A stretch of DNA of 64,000 bases, from contig OZ026602.1 of NCBI GenBank assembly GCA_964020085.1, positions 34,480,875 to 34,544,874 on the forward strand, written 5' to 3'. Origin of the DNA: Micromussa lordhowensis (lineage: Eukaryota; Cnidaria; Anthozoa; Scleractinia; Lobophylliidae). Below the pieces are notes generated by a model. It was not told the DNA's origin. It was given only the letters and a program-made list of their open reading frames with translations, and did no database searches. Positions 12,775 to 22,121 of this stretch are shown piece by piece (positions within the stretch are counted from its first letter, which is position 1; every line of letters starts with the position of its first letter). Position numbers and translations under genes: made by a program.

Positions 12775-13068
12775 GAACGGAACTAGAGAGTAACCCAGGA
12801 GTATAAAGAATGTTGGACCCAATGTGTCCCAATATGAATCCTGGCAAGCGTGGTACACTCCAAGAAATATACCTAATTTCGCCGTTGCTCAGTTTCAGTC
12901 TATTTCCTCTTTAGCCATATATTACTGTGTATATATTTCTTGTCTATCTTTTTATTTTATTTTTTTAAGTTATTCAAATTAATCTAGACTCTGGAGTCCA
13001 AAGTCCAGAGTCCAGAGTCCAGAGTCCAGAGTCCAGTCCAGAGACCAGTCCAGCTTTTATACTATGCC
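12775..13068 (-). repeat. Right TIR of the MULE
   Basis: This is the inverted copy of 5144-5418. It carries a longer run of the 9-bp GAGTCCAGA-type units (12990-13050) than the left TIR. It ends GCTTTTATACTATGCC, directly followed by the target duplication CTTGTGTCC. Confidence 0.92.
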
Positions 13069-13077
13069 CTTGTGTCC

Positions 13078-13783
13078 TTGGCTCTTTTCTAGTTGTTTAG
13101 AAGGGTTTTATGTGAATGACGTGAAGGTGGTTTACATTACTCTCACGTGCCGCTTTGTAATCACGCTCCGATTAAGTCTCAAGTTTCGAGTAACGTCGTT
13201 CAATATTAACTGTCATCGGGGGAGTGATTCTCAGATTTCACAACGGACAAGGACACAATAATTTAATCGCTGATAACGCCTTCGGGTTCCTTGTGTTGAC
13301 AGTTTGCATAAATTAAATTTTTATCCGTCAAAACTCTTAAAGATGTTAAAAATTAGCAAAACAGCGCACAAGAAATGAGAGTTACTGAAAGATAGGTTTT
13401 CCTGGTGAGCGCAATAACGTGAAGGGAATAATAGCAAAAAAGTAATATGTTGCGATGATAATTTTTTGCTAGGGGTGGGGAGTGGGGAGCATTTGACAAA
13501 AAGTTGATACGCTGAGGGAAGGTCATGCCATGAGTTAATGGTACTTCCAAATTCCAACAGCCTCTTAACCTCGCTTACAAATAAATGAACGGTCCCTACC
13601 TATGCGTTTTTCTATCAATCCCATTCAAAAAAGTCTGCAATCCATGCATTTTTTGAAGAATGAGTTTAATTTCGCAGAAGGCGGTTAACTTCAAATAAAA
13701 CAGAAACATAAGCAGACGCATTGTTCCTCACAGGGTGTAATGAGCCGGTATAGGATTTCAGCGTCCCCTCAGTTTACTTTGTA
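13078..13783. other. No gene recognised
   Basis: This stretch lies just outside the MULE. It is AT-rich with short chance frames only and no motif or repeat structure that I can name. Confidence 0.4.
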
Positions 13784-14038
13784 ATGGTGGAATCAAGCTC
13801 GGCAAGTGAGAGATCTCGGTCTCCCTCCCTGGGGAGGACAGCTGCTGGACCTAAATCATGTCGTACTTTTGTATGGTTGAGGCAACGTCGCAAGGCAATC
13901 CCAGAAGGAAAACCTTGGGATCAACTCAACCGTAAAGGGAGGGTTAAAAAAATCGAGTTCAATAAGACGTCAACCAAAAGACAAATGCGTGATTGGTGCG
14001 GGAAAATTTCACTGAGTTAGGAGAAGCTGACTTCGGGG
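13784..14038 (+). CDS. Candidate first exon of an unidentified gene
   Basis: The exon opens at ATG 13784 with a Ser/Arg-rich start, then TFVWLRQRRKAIPEGKPWDQ and a basic stretch. The starting frame closes at 14020, but a +1 frame continues from about 13995 (ENFTELGEADF) to a plausible donor (GGG|GTAAGATC at about 14038), so a one-base lesion or a different exon end is likely. I do not recognise the family. The sequence looks coding because of its composition and the donor. It lies upstream of the exons at 15.5-18.7 kb on the same strand and may be the first exon of that gene; no continuous joined frame proves this. Confidence 0.4.
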
Positions 14039-14559
14039 TAAGATCTAACTATAGCCAAAATAACATCTTTCGATACAACATTAGTGTACAAGGAGAAGTG
14101 ATGTATGGTGAAAAAGATTTGAAGACGACGGACTGAATTGGGTGATATCTGTGAAACACATGGCCTCCGCACCGAACGTGCGAGCCAGCACGGCGTGAAA
14201 TAAACATCATCTACATTTATTAATTGACATCACTTTCGCATCAAGTCACTATAAATTAAATAAATTACAATATCAGAAATACAAAACAGAAGAAAACTTA
14301 CAAATGAGAGCCAGAAACTTAGTGTGATCAAATAATAAAATTACTTCATAATAAATATAAAAAATATATACAAATATTTATTAAATATAAAAATATGAAA
14401 TATAGTTAAGAAATAGAAAACATGTAGCGTCTTTCCATGTTTTTTTTTTTAACAACGTCTTTATTTCTTACATTAAATATACAAATATCACACCACCTGC
14501 AAATAGCAAGGCTAATCGAGGCAGGTGGTGTGTGGACGGCTTAAGGTTTATTACAATAG
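14039..14559. other. AT-rich spacer with a short inverted repeat
   Basis: The stretch at 14210-14420 is extremely AT-rich. A perfect 12-bp inverted pair (CACACCACCTGC at 14489-14500, its complement at 14521-14532) follows a poly-T run. No coding signal is seen. Confidence 0.5.
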
Positions 14560-14573
14560 TTGAAGTGAAAAAA

Positions 14574-14888
14574 AGGGAGGCGCGGTGGCCTCATGGTTAG
14601 TGCGCTCGACTCCGGAGCGAGCGGTCCGGGTTCGAGCCCTGGCCGGGGACAGTGTGTTGTGTTCTTGGGCAAGACACTTTACTCTCACAGTGCCTCTCTC
14701 CACCCAGGTGTATAAAATGGGTACCTGCTATTTGTTGGGGAAACCTAACCAAATTACGGGGATGTGACCTGCGATGGACTAGCATCCTGTCCAGGGGAAG
14801 TAGAAATACTTCTAGCCGCTTAATGCTACAGAAACCGGGATAAGCTCCGGCAGCTATGAGCCAGCCTTGGCTCCAAGGCTTCACACTT
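14574..14888 (+). mobile_element. tRNA-derived SINE, complete, with target duplication
   Basis: The 5' end is tRNA-like, with an A-box-like TGGTTAGTGCGCTC and a B-box GGTTCGAGCCC, and an anticodon-arm-like CTCCGGA. The body contains GTATAAAATGGGTACC and TGCGATGGACTAGCATCC, a tail shared by tRNA-derived SINEs of marine invertebrates. The direct repeat TTGAAGTGAAAAAA borders it at 14560-14573 and 14889-14902, the expected target-site duplication from LINE-driven insertion. A 3' fragment of the same family lies at 49248-49310. It is non-coding. Confidence 0.85.
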
Positions 14889-15494
14889 TTGAAGTGAAAA
14901 AAGAATACCATAATTATAATAAAAAGGGTCAGTCACGAGAGAAATTGTGATTAGAAAGTCGAGGCAGCTATTTGGAGTTATAAAAAACGAGTGGAACTTT
15001 GGGAGAACGAGAAATGCCGTGGGAACACAAGCCACAGGAGAGCGTTTCCACAGCTCTTTTTTTGAGTTAGTTCTCCCAAACTTTCACTAGTGTTTCTATA
15101 ACTCGATAGAAACACAGAGAACATGTTTTCTCTTTCTTTTTGAGAACACACTGCGATGAAGAAAATGAAAACAAATTGTTAACTTTGATTATCAAAATCT
15201 AAATTCTCTTTGCACACTCCATCATTATGTTAACAGCATGCACTAGATGGATTTCTCCTTCAAGAAAATGCAACACGATTTTGAACCAATCAGCGCGCTA
15301 AATTCATAGGACTGTTTTCAAAATATATATATATAAGCAGCGATTGATAATTTATAACAGATGACAAACAGTGATCTTTTAATTCTGAAAAATTTGAACT
15401 AGCATGAATACCACTAGGTAGAGAGTTCCAGCAAAAAGATGGAAGAAAAAAAAATTGTGTTAGATCTCAGCTTTCTACTTCCACTGTTTGACAG

Positions 15495-15643
15495 AATTTG
15501 CCTGTACAAGTCTTGCAGCAGAGGAAGTGTCCTAAAGAGAGTTGGAAAAAATATTCCTGATGCACCAATGTTATTACACAAATTCAGTGGAGGGTCATCC
15601 AAAAGGGTCTACATTCTTCTCAAGAGTGATGACAAAAATGGAG
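15495..15643 (+). CDS. Exon of an unidentified multi-exon gene
   Basis: It is preceded by an acceptor (TTTGACAG) and followed by a donor (GGAG|GTAGTAAG). It encodes CSRGSVLKRVGKNIPDAP, then a Gly/Ser-rich link and VYILLKSDDKNG. It ends in phase 1, and the exon starting at 15947 accepts that phase. The family is not recognised. Confidence 0.45.
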
Positions 15644-15689
15644 GTAGTAAGACAAATGGCACTTGACATTTATATGCAGGCAGTGTGAA

Positions 15690-15760
15690 GGAGTGGTCAG
15701 CCCATCGGACTCGTAATCCAGTGGTTACGGGTTCGAGTCTCGCTCTGGCCACTACATGTA
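15690..15760 (+). repeat. tRNA-like SINE head
   Basis: The sequence resembles a tRNA: an A-box-like TGGTCAGCCCA, a CTCGTAA anticodon-loop-like stretch (CGT), and a B-box GGTTCGAGTCTCG. The acceptor ends do not pair convincingly and the anticodon stem is imperfect, so a SINE-type tRNA derivative is more likely than a working tRNA-Thr gene. It sits in an intron between the exons at 15.5 and 15.9 kb. Confidence 0.5.
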
Positions 15761-15946
15761 CTAATGTCACAGTTGCAATTAATCCATGGCCATGCTTGTA
15801 AATAGCCACCTGATTGGACTACAGCCAGTGGGAATTCTTAACAATGTCATGTTCAGTTTGAATTATTTGTTTTGGTTGTTTCATTTTCACTAGCAGAATG
15901 CATAATCCAAACCCTCATAATCTTTCACTGGCTTTTATTTTCACAG

Positions 15947-16040
15947 GGGGTCCTAGTTTTAGACCTGGCCCATCTGATACAATGCCTCCAGTTCATGGCA
16001 ATACTGCCATCTCTCTAACGTTGCCTCAACCTAGGGATGG
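15947..16040 (+). CDS. Exon of an unidentified gene (Pro-rich)
   Basis: Acceptor TTTTCACAG at 15946; the exon encodes GPSFRPGPSDTMPPVHGN and continues to LTLPQPRDG; donor GG|GTGTAAG. It takes phase 1 from the exon ending at 15643. Its own end phase does not match the exon at 17483, so either that join is wrong or an exon is missing. Confidence 0.4.
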
Positions 16041-17482
16041 GTGTAAGTAAACAAAGTTGAAAAGATGTTAATTGCCAATCACAATGCCAAAACACATTTC
16101 TGAAGAAGCAAAAAGCAATCACGAGCATGTACCTGAAACTATCAACCTACAACACACATACATGTATATTGCACATGTATGCACTGAGACAGATCTAGGA
16201 GGGATGGGGAAGGCTTGGAGGGTTCAATTTGACATCTTTAACTATACAATGGGGCATTTATTTTTTATTATTATTTTTTTTTTTTGGGGGGGGGGGGGTG
16301 AAGGAAAGGCATCTTCATGTGCAAGCGAAAATTACACTGGGTGAGTCACTACCACAAATGGCAAGTGCTGTCATCATTTCGTTTCTTTCACGGTGAGGGC
16401 CATTCACTTATACAAAATTAAACAGGCAGTTAGGCCAAAGCCAAAGAAAGTTTCTAAGAGGAATTTTAATCAGGGTGTGTTTTTTTTTTAATTGTTATAA
16501 AAACTTAAATGTGTTTCTGGTATACAAGGAATGAACACATGAAACTCTGGGTTGTCATACAGTAATTGGGTCTTTTACTGTGAGCATTCAAATGAAATTC
16601 AATTTTTCCCGGCTGATTATCAAAACTTTGGAGCAGCCGAAGCTCTTTCTTTGCAAAATGGAGAACATTTTATTTCTCAGGTATTAACTACAAACAGATA
16701 ATTTCTTTTACCAGTTACAACCAGACAGTATATTACAACAATGGCTCAATCTGGGAATCAGGAAACAAAAAATGGCGAGTCAAGAGTACTGTAGAAAATT
16801 TGATGGAATTTGAAGGGAAAGAGAAATTGAGCTTTGTGTAAACAGAGATTTTTAAGCGATTCAACATTAGCACATGTATACCTTTGTACAGGTAGGTCTC
16901 AGAAATGTCGGAAAAGAAATGTAAACTGTCCAAAATTATAGACTGTTCAAAAATCAGTTCAAAAGGTGAGTGCAATATTTAAAAGAAAAATGGACACTAG
17001 CAAATGACACTTTGTCCTCACACATACTTAACCTAAAAACTGCACACCTCTATCAGAACATAAAAAATTACCATCGCCTAAATTATAATATTAAATTGCA
17101 AATGAAACCAAACATCAAGGATACATACCTAAGTTATTAAGAAAAGTTTCAATGGTCAGAACCACTGGCTGGAAAACAAATGCTTTGAAAATTCCTTTCG
17201 GAGAAAACATGAAAGCTGTTTTGATCTATTTCAGATTCCACTGTATCACCTAGTAATGACACATTACAGGGTTAGAGAATTTCCTTTTTCTTACATGTGC
17301 ATCTAGTATGCTTAAATTCAGTATGGAGGATTCACTCTCCATTCTTACTAGTCATGTTTTTTTTTCTTCGCCTTCTCTTGTAAGTGCATAAAGCTGTTGA
17401 AAATTACAGTATACTGCAACTATCCTTGTTGGCAAATATTTTGAAATCAACTGTACTTTTTCTATTATATGGTTTTCAGCAG
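16041..17482. other. Intron-like stretch with homopolymer runs
   Basis: AT-rich DNA without coding signal. A T-rich then G-rich run (about 16259-16299) is a low-complexity tract. Confidence 0.45.
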
Positions 17483-18729
17483 GAGCACAGACACCTATAT
17501 CACCTCTTCATACTGGTCACCCAGATTCAAATTCTGTAGTCCAACTGACCATTGAAGATGGTAAGTTACACTAAGCTGTAATGCCCATGACTACCGGTAT
17601 ATGTTCATGCGGTGTCTATGTGTGTTTCATAAAAATAAATCAATAAATCAATGAAAGATGAATGCTTGCATGATTGCACATGACATGACTTGCTAGGTTG
17701 TACATAGTGTTTCAATTAATTTCCTTTTGCATTTATTTCAAGGGCCATTAGTTTATCAGTTTAGTTACTGTCAACAAAGTCAACAAAGTCAACAAAGTCT
17801 ACTCTACCCAAAGTCTACACTCATGATAATGGATCTCTTTTCAAAGACTCTATAGACTTGATTGTTGCCTGCAGTACTGATATAATCACCAGAAAGAATC
17901 TTAACACCATGGCTGAGCTGCTGTGGGCTTACACAATACTAAAAGTGATCACACTGTAAGGGCACACTAAAACAATATTTCTGTTAAAACCTCAAAACAC
18001 TTATGTACTAATTGGTTGCCATAGGAATGGGATACCACTACTAATAATGTCTTCCAAAACTACAGATGCTGATTTACTAACAAGTCCATTTGAAGAATCT
18101 ACAGTTGTTTTGCTACAAAGTCGTTTTGCTACATGCTTTTTGTTTGTTTGTTTTTTTCAGGAAGCACAGAACGCGAAATCTTAAATGACATTGAAGATAT
18201 AGTGGAGAAATCTCTGCCATGTCAAAAGCTCGAAGCTCACTTTAAAGATGTTGAAACTGCCAAACTGTGCATTGGCAACAAAATAACTTTTTGTGAGGCA
18301 CGGCAAAGGGTAATTTGTTTAATTAGTTTTTGTTATGCAGCACTTGAGAACTATTTTTAAAGGGATAAATTATAATATTTTTGGAAAATTTATTTGCATA
18401 TCTGAGCAAATTACAATGTACTTGAGTTGGATAAGCTCCTCTTTTCATCAATTCCTCTTATCAATGATTTTATTTGCATCTTACAGTCAACTTTTGCCAT
18501 AAGCAATAATTATTCATCCTCACTCTATCTTTGATGGTGTAAAACTAGGTTAACTGCAGTTAAGCAACACTGAAAGCAGAAACCAATTTTCACTGTTGAC
18601 ACTACAAATTAACAAAGCCTATGATACTATTTTCTTTTGCTTGGCAGTACTATAGTGAGATGTTGGATAGTGGGATTTATGTCAGGGATTTTGGAACAAG
18701 ACTTGAAGAAATTCAATTGGCTGGATCAG
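17483..18729 (+). CDS. Three exons of an unidentified gene
   Basis: Exons 17483-17560, 18161-18309 and 18648-18729 join in phase with GT-AG borders. They encode a Pro/Ser-containing segment ending VVQLTIEDG, then GSTEREILNDIEDIVEKSL through ITFCEARQR, then YYSEMLDSGIYVRDFGTRLE. No family was recognised. The exon at 29731, beyond the nested transposons, also starts in phase 0 and could follow the CEARQR exon as an alternative to the YYSEM exon. Consistent phases and clean splice sites make these real exons; assigning them to one gene is inference. Confidence 0.5.
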
Positions 18730-18759
18730 GTCAGTAAAAGACAAGACAAACCAACATCT

Positions 18760-18995
18760 TATTATCCAATTTCCGTCCCATTATCTATCAAGTGGTTGCT
18801 TACAAGAGGCTAAAAACAAAAGGAAATTTCAAACTTTTAGCTCTAAAAGTGGTCGCGGTCGCTTACGAGTGGTGGTCGCTTACAAGAGGTGCAAAATACA
18901 GGGATTTGACTGCGAAACTTTTAGTATTTTGGAAAACTGGTCGCTGAGGGGTGGTGGTCGCTTACGAGGGGTTGTCGCTACTGGAGGTATGACTA
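18760..18995 (+). repeat. Dispersed repeat with GGTCGCTTAC motifs
   Basis: The motif TGGTCGCTTAC or a close variant occurs several times, after TTATTATCCAATTTC. The TTATTATCCAATTTC start also occurs at about 5595 inside the MULE, so a shared repeat family has inserted in both places. It is non-coding. Confidence 0.5.
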
Positions 18996-19281
18996 AATTT
19001 GTAATCAATATAGAAAGTATTACTGAACTGACCTTGCATTTTTGTTGTTCCGTTGATGAGATAAAATTCTCGGATACTGATTTGAGTAACTAGTATTGCG
19101 ATTCATCTGTTGTTTACCGTACAAACGTTATCCGTCTTCTAGAAACCAACCTAACGCTTTCGTCTTCTCAAGACATAAAGAGCCTCAGAAAATTCTCTCA
19201 CTGAGTGGCCCTGTGTTAGTTGCTGTTCCTCCTGCATCTTCCGCTTTTGTTGGATGTTACTAGAGCGAGTTTTGTCTTATG

Positions 19282-19339
<58 letters not shown>
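19282..19339. repeat. (CAT)n microsatellite
   Basis: About 19 perfect trinucleotide units. Reading the minus strand gives a false poly-Asp open frame. Confidence 0.95.
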
Positions 19340-20155
19340 GTCCTTTTCCCTCTGAGGGAAATAGGGCCTTTTTGTCTTCTTTAGAAATTGTTAAATTGAG
19401 TGCTCGTTTCAGGTTAAAGCTTGGTTGAAACCATAAACATCCACTTGTGTCACATCCACATCCTCTTTTGCCAGTGGGTGGGTACATTTATCAGAGGGTC
19501 TCAATGGTGTAGTGGCTTTTACGGTTAACGGTTAATATTTTGGCTTTTTTACGGCCGACAGTTATTTGTTTTCCATTACGGTTAACAGGAGATGTTAAAA
19601 TTAATTGCTATTGTTCTAGGAAGTTGAATATTAAATTCCATTGTTGTAAAACATACTGAAAGTCTTAAGGCACATTTGAGATGAAAGAGTATTTGTGTGT
19701 GTACATTCTCAGTGAACTATATAACTTTTATGCTTTTATTTCAGTAGAAAAACATAACAACTACCAAAATAAGATAGAGATTTAAATTACTTAAAGGAAA
19801 ATAAACTAGGAACGACAGATCCATGCACGTGTTTGTTTGTAAATGGCAACAATTCTATATGAATCACAAGGCTTTAATTAAAGTGCCCATGTCACCATTT
19901 TTTTTATTTCATCATTGAAAAGTCCACATTAAAAAACGAGCTTCGGCGAAAAAATTTTTCGATTTGAACAAAACGCGAATTTCTTATGATTTTTTCAATC
20001 CTACTTTTGTTTGGTACACCCCTTCCGCTGATCGAGAAAGTACGGGCTCATCATGTGACGTAGTTTCAGGAACGCTTGATGCCGTGCCTCCCGTGTTTAC
20101 TATAAACGAAAGAGCTTATCGAAGTTGTGTTCACCGAATACGAACCAACTCAGCT

Positions 20156-21556
20156 ATGTCCTCTATGGAGAGTGCTTCCGAAACAGAAAGCGACCAATAT
20201 AGCAGCGAAAACGAAGATTATCAAATCGAAGTTGAAGCGAATGATTGCGTTTTAGAACTCGACGAGTCGGCCACAAGAGCTACGTCTGATCATTCACTCG
20301 AACCTTATGCGGATGAACCCTTAGCAGACGAGGAGTGGCTTGCAAACTATAGGAAAGAGAATGAGGAGAAAGATCAGCTAGAAAATGAGTTGAAACGACG
20401 CTTGGAAAATTCTGTACGTGTGGAAGTCTGGTAAGCTGAATGCCATTATTAGAATTGGTTGTTGTCGTCGGTATATCAACTGGTGTGTGAAGGTCTAACC
20501 ATGTGCGAATTACTTCACTCTTCACTTTTAGGTGTACGTGTGGTAATTGTAGCCGCGAACTTTTGATAAACATTAGCGAATGCTACTGCTGTAAAGAAAT
20601 TGAAGGCTGCTGTGAGGCGCTTACAAGTGAAATTGCTCTGAATGACCTTGAAGAAGGACAAGAGCTACACTGCATAACCGAACATCCGGGATTTAGGCCA
20701 GTTTGCCTAGAAAAGTGGAGCCTTTGATTAGCGAGTGGCAAATATCGAACCACCGGGAAGCAAGCCTACAAAAAAACTGGATCAGAGGAAAGGTGCGGTG
20801 GATTTTCTCTTTACCGTTTTCACTTCTTAGCTTGTTAGAGGTCTTGAACCATTTCAGATGTCTGATTCAAAGTGGTAACTGCAGTATGGAGGTATTGTAA
20901 CAAATCCGGAAATGAATGTTGTCGGAGCACAATCCATAATTTCCTTGTAGTGTTTTTTGGTTGTTGTTGTTATTTATTTACTATTATAATATAAATTAAG
21001 ATGAGACCCTGCACACCCTCTGACTGGTCCAGAGCCCATGTTTTATCGGCGAGTATAATAACAAAGAAAAAGTGTGTTTTCTTTTTTTACGCAACATCAC
21101 CTCTACATCATATAGCAAATACAGAAGCCTAATCCATGTATTACAGTGTGATAAATCACTGCATTTGGGGACACTCCAACTGTGGAAACTACTCACCACA
21201 CTCCCCTACAGCTTATGTGTTCTACATTTCCCACATGTTCTCAACTGCCATTGCATTTTACAACACTAATTACTAGTTAATTACTAAGACCGCTGACCAC
21301 TTGCCAGTAGTATTGGAAAATAATAAATAAGTAATAAATATCATGTTAGAGTGGTGCTATATTATTATTTTTTGGTCTCTCCTCTTCTAGGTATCTCCGA
21401 GCAATAGCCTATAGGGAATTTACCAGGCTTGTGTATGGCTACTTGGGCAAGAAAAGGATTCCCCTTCCAGCTTGTGCATATTCCGCTATTAGAAAGACAT
21501 TTAAAAGTGACGAGGACAAGGAGTCAGCTGGTTTCGAACTAGGAGAGTTTGACTGA
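20156..21556 (+). pseudogene. P2X7 receptor C-terminal-domain protein in Kolobok
   Basis: Three exons join in phase: 20156-20446 (ending VRVEVW), 20532-20792 and 21391-21556. Exon 1 is acidic (Ser/Glu-rich). Exons 2-3 match the intracellular C-terminal (ballast) domain of the P2X7 receptor: WCTCGNC, ECYCC, HCITEHPGF, VCL, then YLRAIAYREF, LPACAYSAIRKTF and a final GFELG. The Cys set corresponds to the zinc-binding residues of that domain. There is no channel part, so this is a stand-alone intracellular zinc-binding protein whose role in the transposon is unknown. An in-frame TGA (20725-20727) interrupts exon 2, while family-like sequence continues after it, so this copy is probably broken. 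A fold-back repeat lies in intron 2. The start was chosen as the first ATG before the acidic region; the open frame extends further upstream. Confidence 0.82.
20990..21245 (+). repeat. Fold-back MITE-like repeat, copy 1
   Basis: It shares CATGTATTACA, AGAAGCCTAA and surrounding sequence with 30726-31040. It lies in intron 2 of the P2X7-like gene, so it arrived in Kolobok as a further nested insertion or was carried by it. It is non-coding. Confidence 0.55.
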
Positions 21557-22121
21557 TAGTTTTGTAGAGAAGACTAAAGTCAAGTTTATTTTGAACACTT
21601 TTTTTTAGAAGTTATTATTATTACTCTTGTAACTTTAGTAACTGCTATGTTACATTTGCATATTCTGAGATTCAAACATGTGCACATATTCTCCCACTGT
21701 GAAAAGATGAATCACTGGGTTCAAAAAAGCTGAAAGTAAATCACAATAATATACTGATTTGCCAAGCATTGAGTAATTTGGAAAACAAACACTCGGCATA
21801 TGAGGCATTAGCATTTCTATCTTCTATTTCTTGGACAGTCAGTCACAGATTTGTGACCTCTCATTGGGTTTCTGCAGGCAGAACACAGTGGACGTGCTCT
21901 TGTTGGTTGCTCTGTCCTTTCATTGCTCACTTGATCTGACACTGCAATAATAAAAAACATACTTGTTTTTTAATTCTTTGAATTGTAAACAAATTCCACC
22001 AAAAGTGAATGTTCTGCCTGTTGTAACTGGAATTAATGCCCAATAGTGACTTGAATGAAAGAGGTTTTATGAAAAAATAAAACATTTTGGGTGTATAAGA
22101 TTATAACTTTATCACAACTTC

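Larger units (their letters stand above)
5144..13068 (+). mobile_element. Complete Mutator-like element (MULE)
   Basis: The element is bounded by long terminal inverted repeats at 5144-5418 and 12775-13068, both starting GGCATAGTATAAAAGC at the outer edge. Immediately outside each end is the same 9-mer, CTTGTGTCC (5135-5143 and 13069-13077), in direct orientation. Long TIRs with a 9-bp target duplication are the hallmark of the Mutator superfamily, and the only recognisable gene inside encodes a MULE-type transposase. Total length is 7,925 bp. The perfect duplication and high similarity of the TIRs suggest a fairly recent insertion, but two in-frame stops in the transposase suggest this copy no longer makes a full protein. 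Structure is seen directly; activity is inference. Confidence 0.9.

Noticed and set aside
14585..14911. Open frames on both strands at the SINE
   Set aside because: They overlap the tRNA-like head and conserved SINE body; shadows of a non-coding retroelement.
15690..15760. Working tRNA-Thr(CGT) gene
   Set aside because: The acceptor stem does not pair and the anticodon stem is poor; kept only as a SINE-type tRNA derivative.
16072..16344. Open frame crossing the T-run and G-run
   Set aside because: Low-complexity composition and no motif; an intron-like context.
19260..19487. Minus-strand frame with a long poly-Asp run
   Set aside because: It is the translation of the (CAT)n microsatellite; no coding context.
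11622..21556. TGA as a sense codon in this genome
   Set aside because: The natural ends of the MULE gene (12568-12570) and of the P2X7-type gene (21554-21556) are TGA, and no animal nuclear code reassigns it; decay is simpler.
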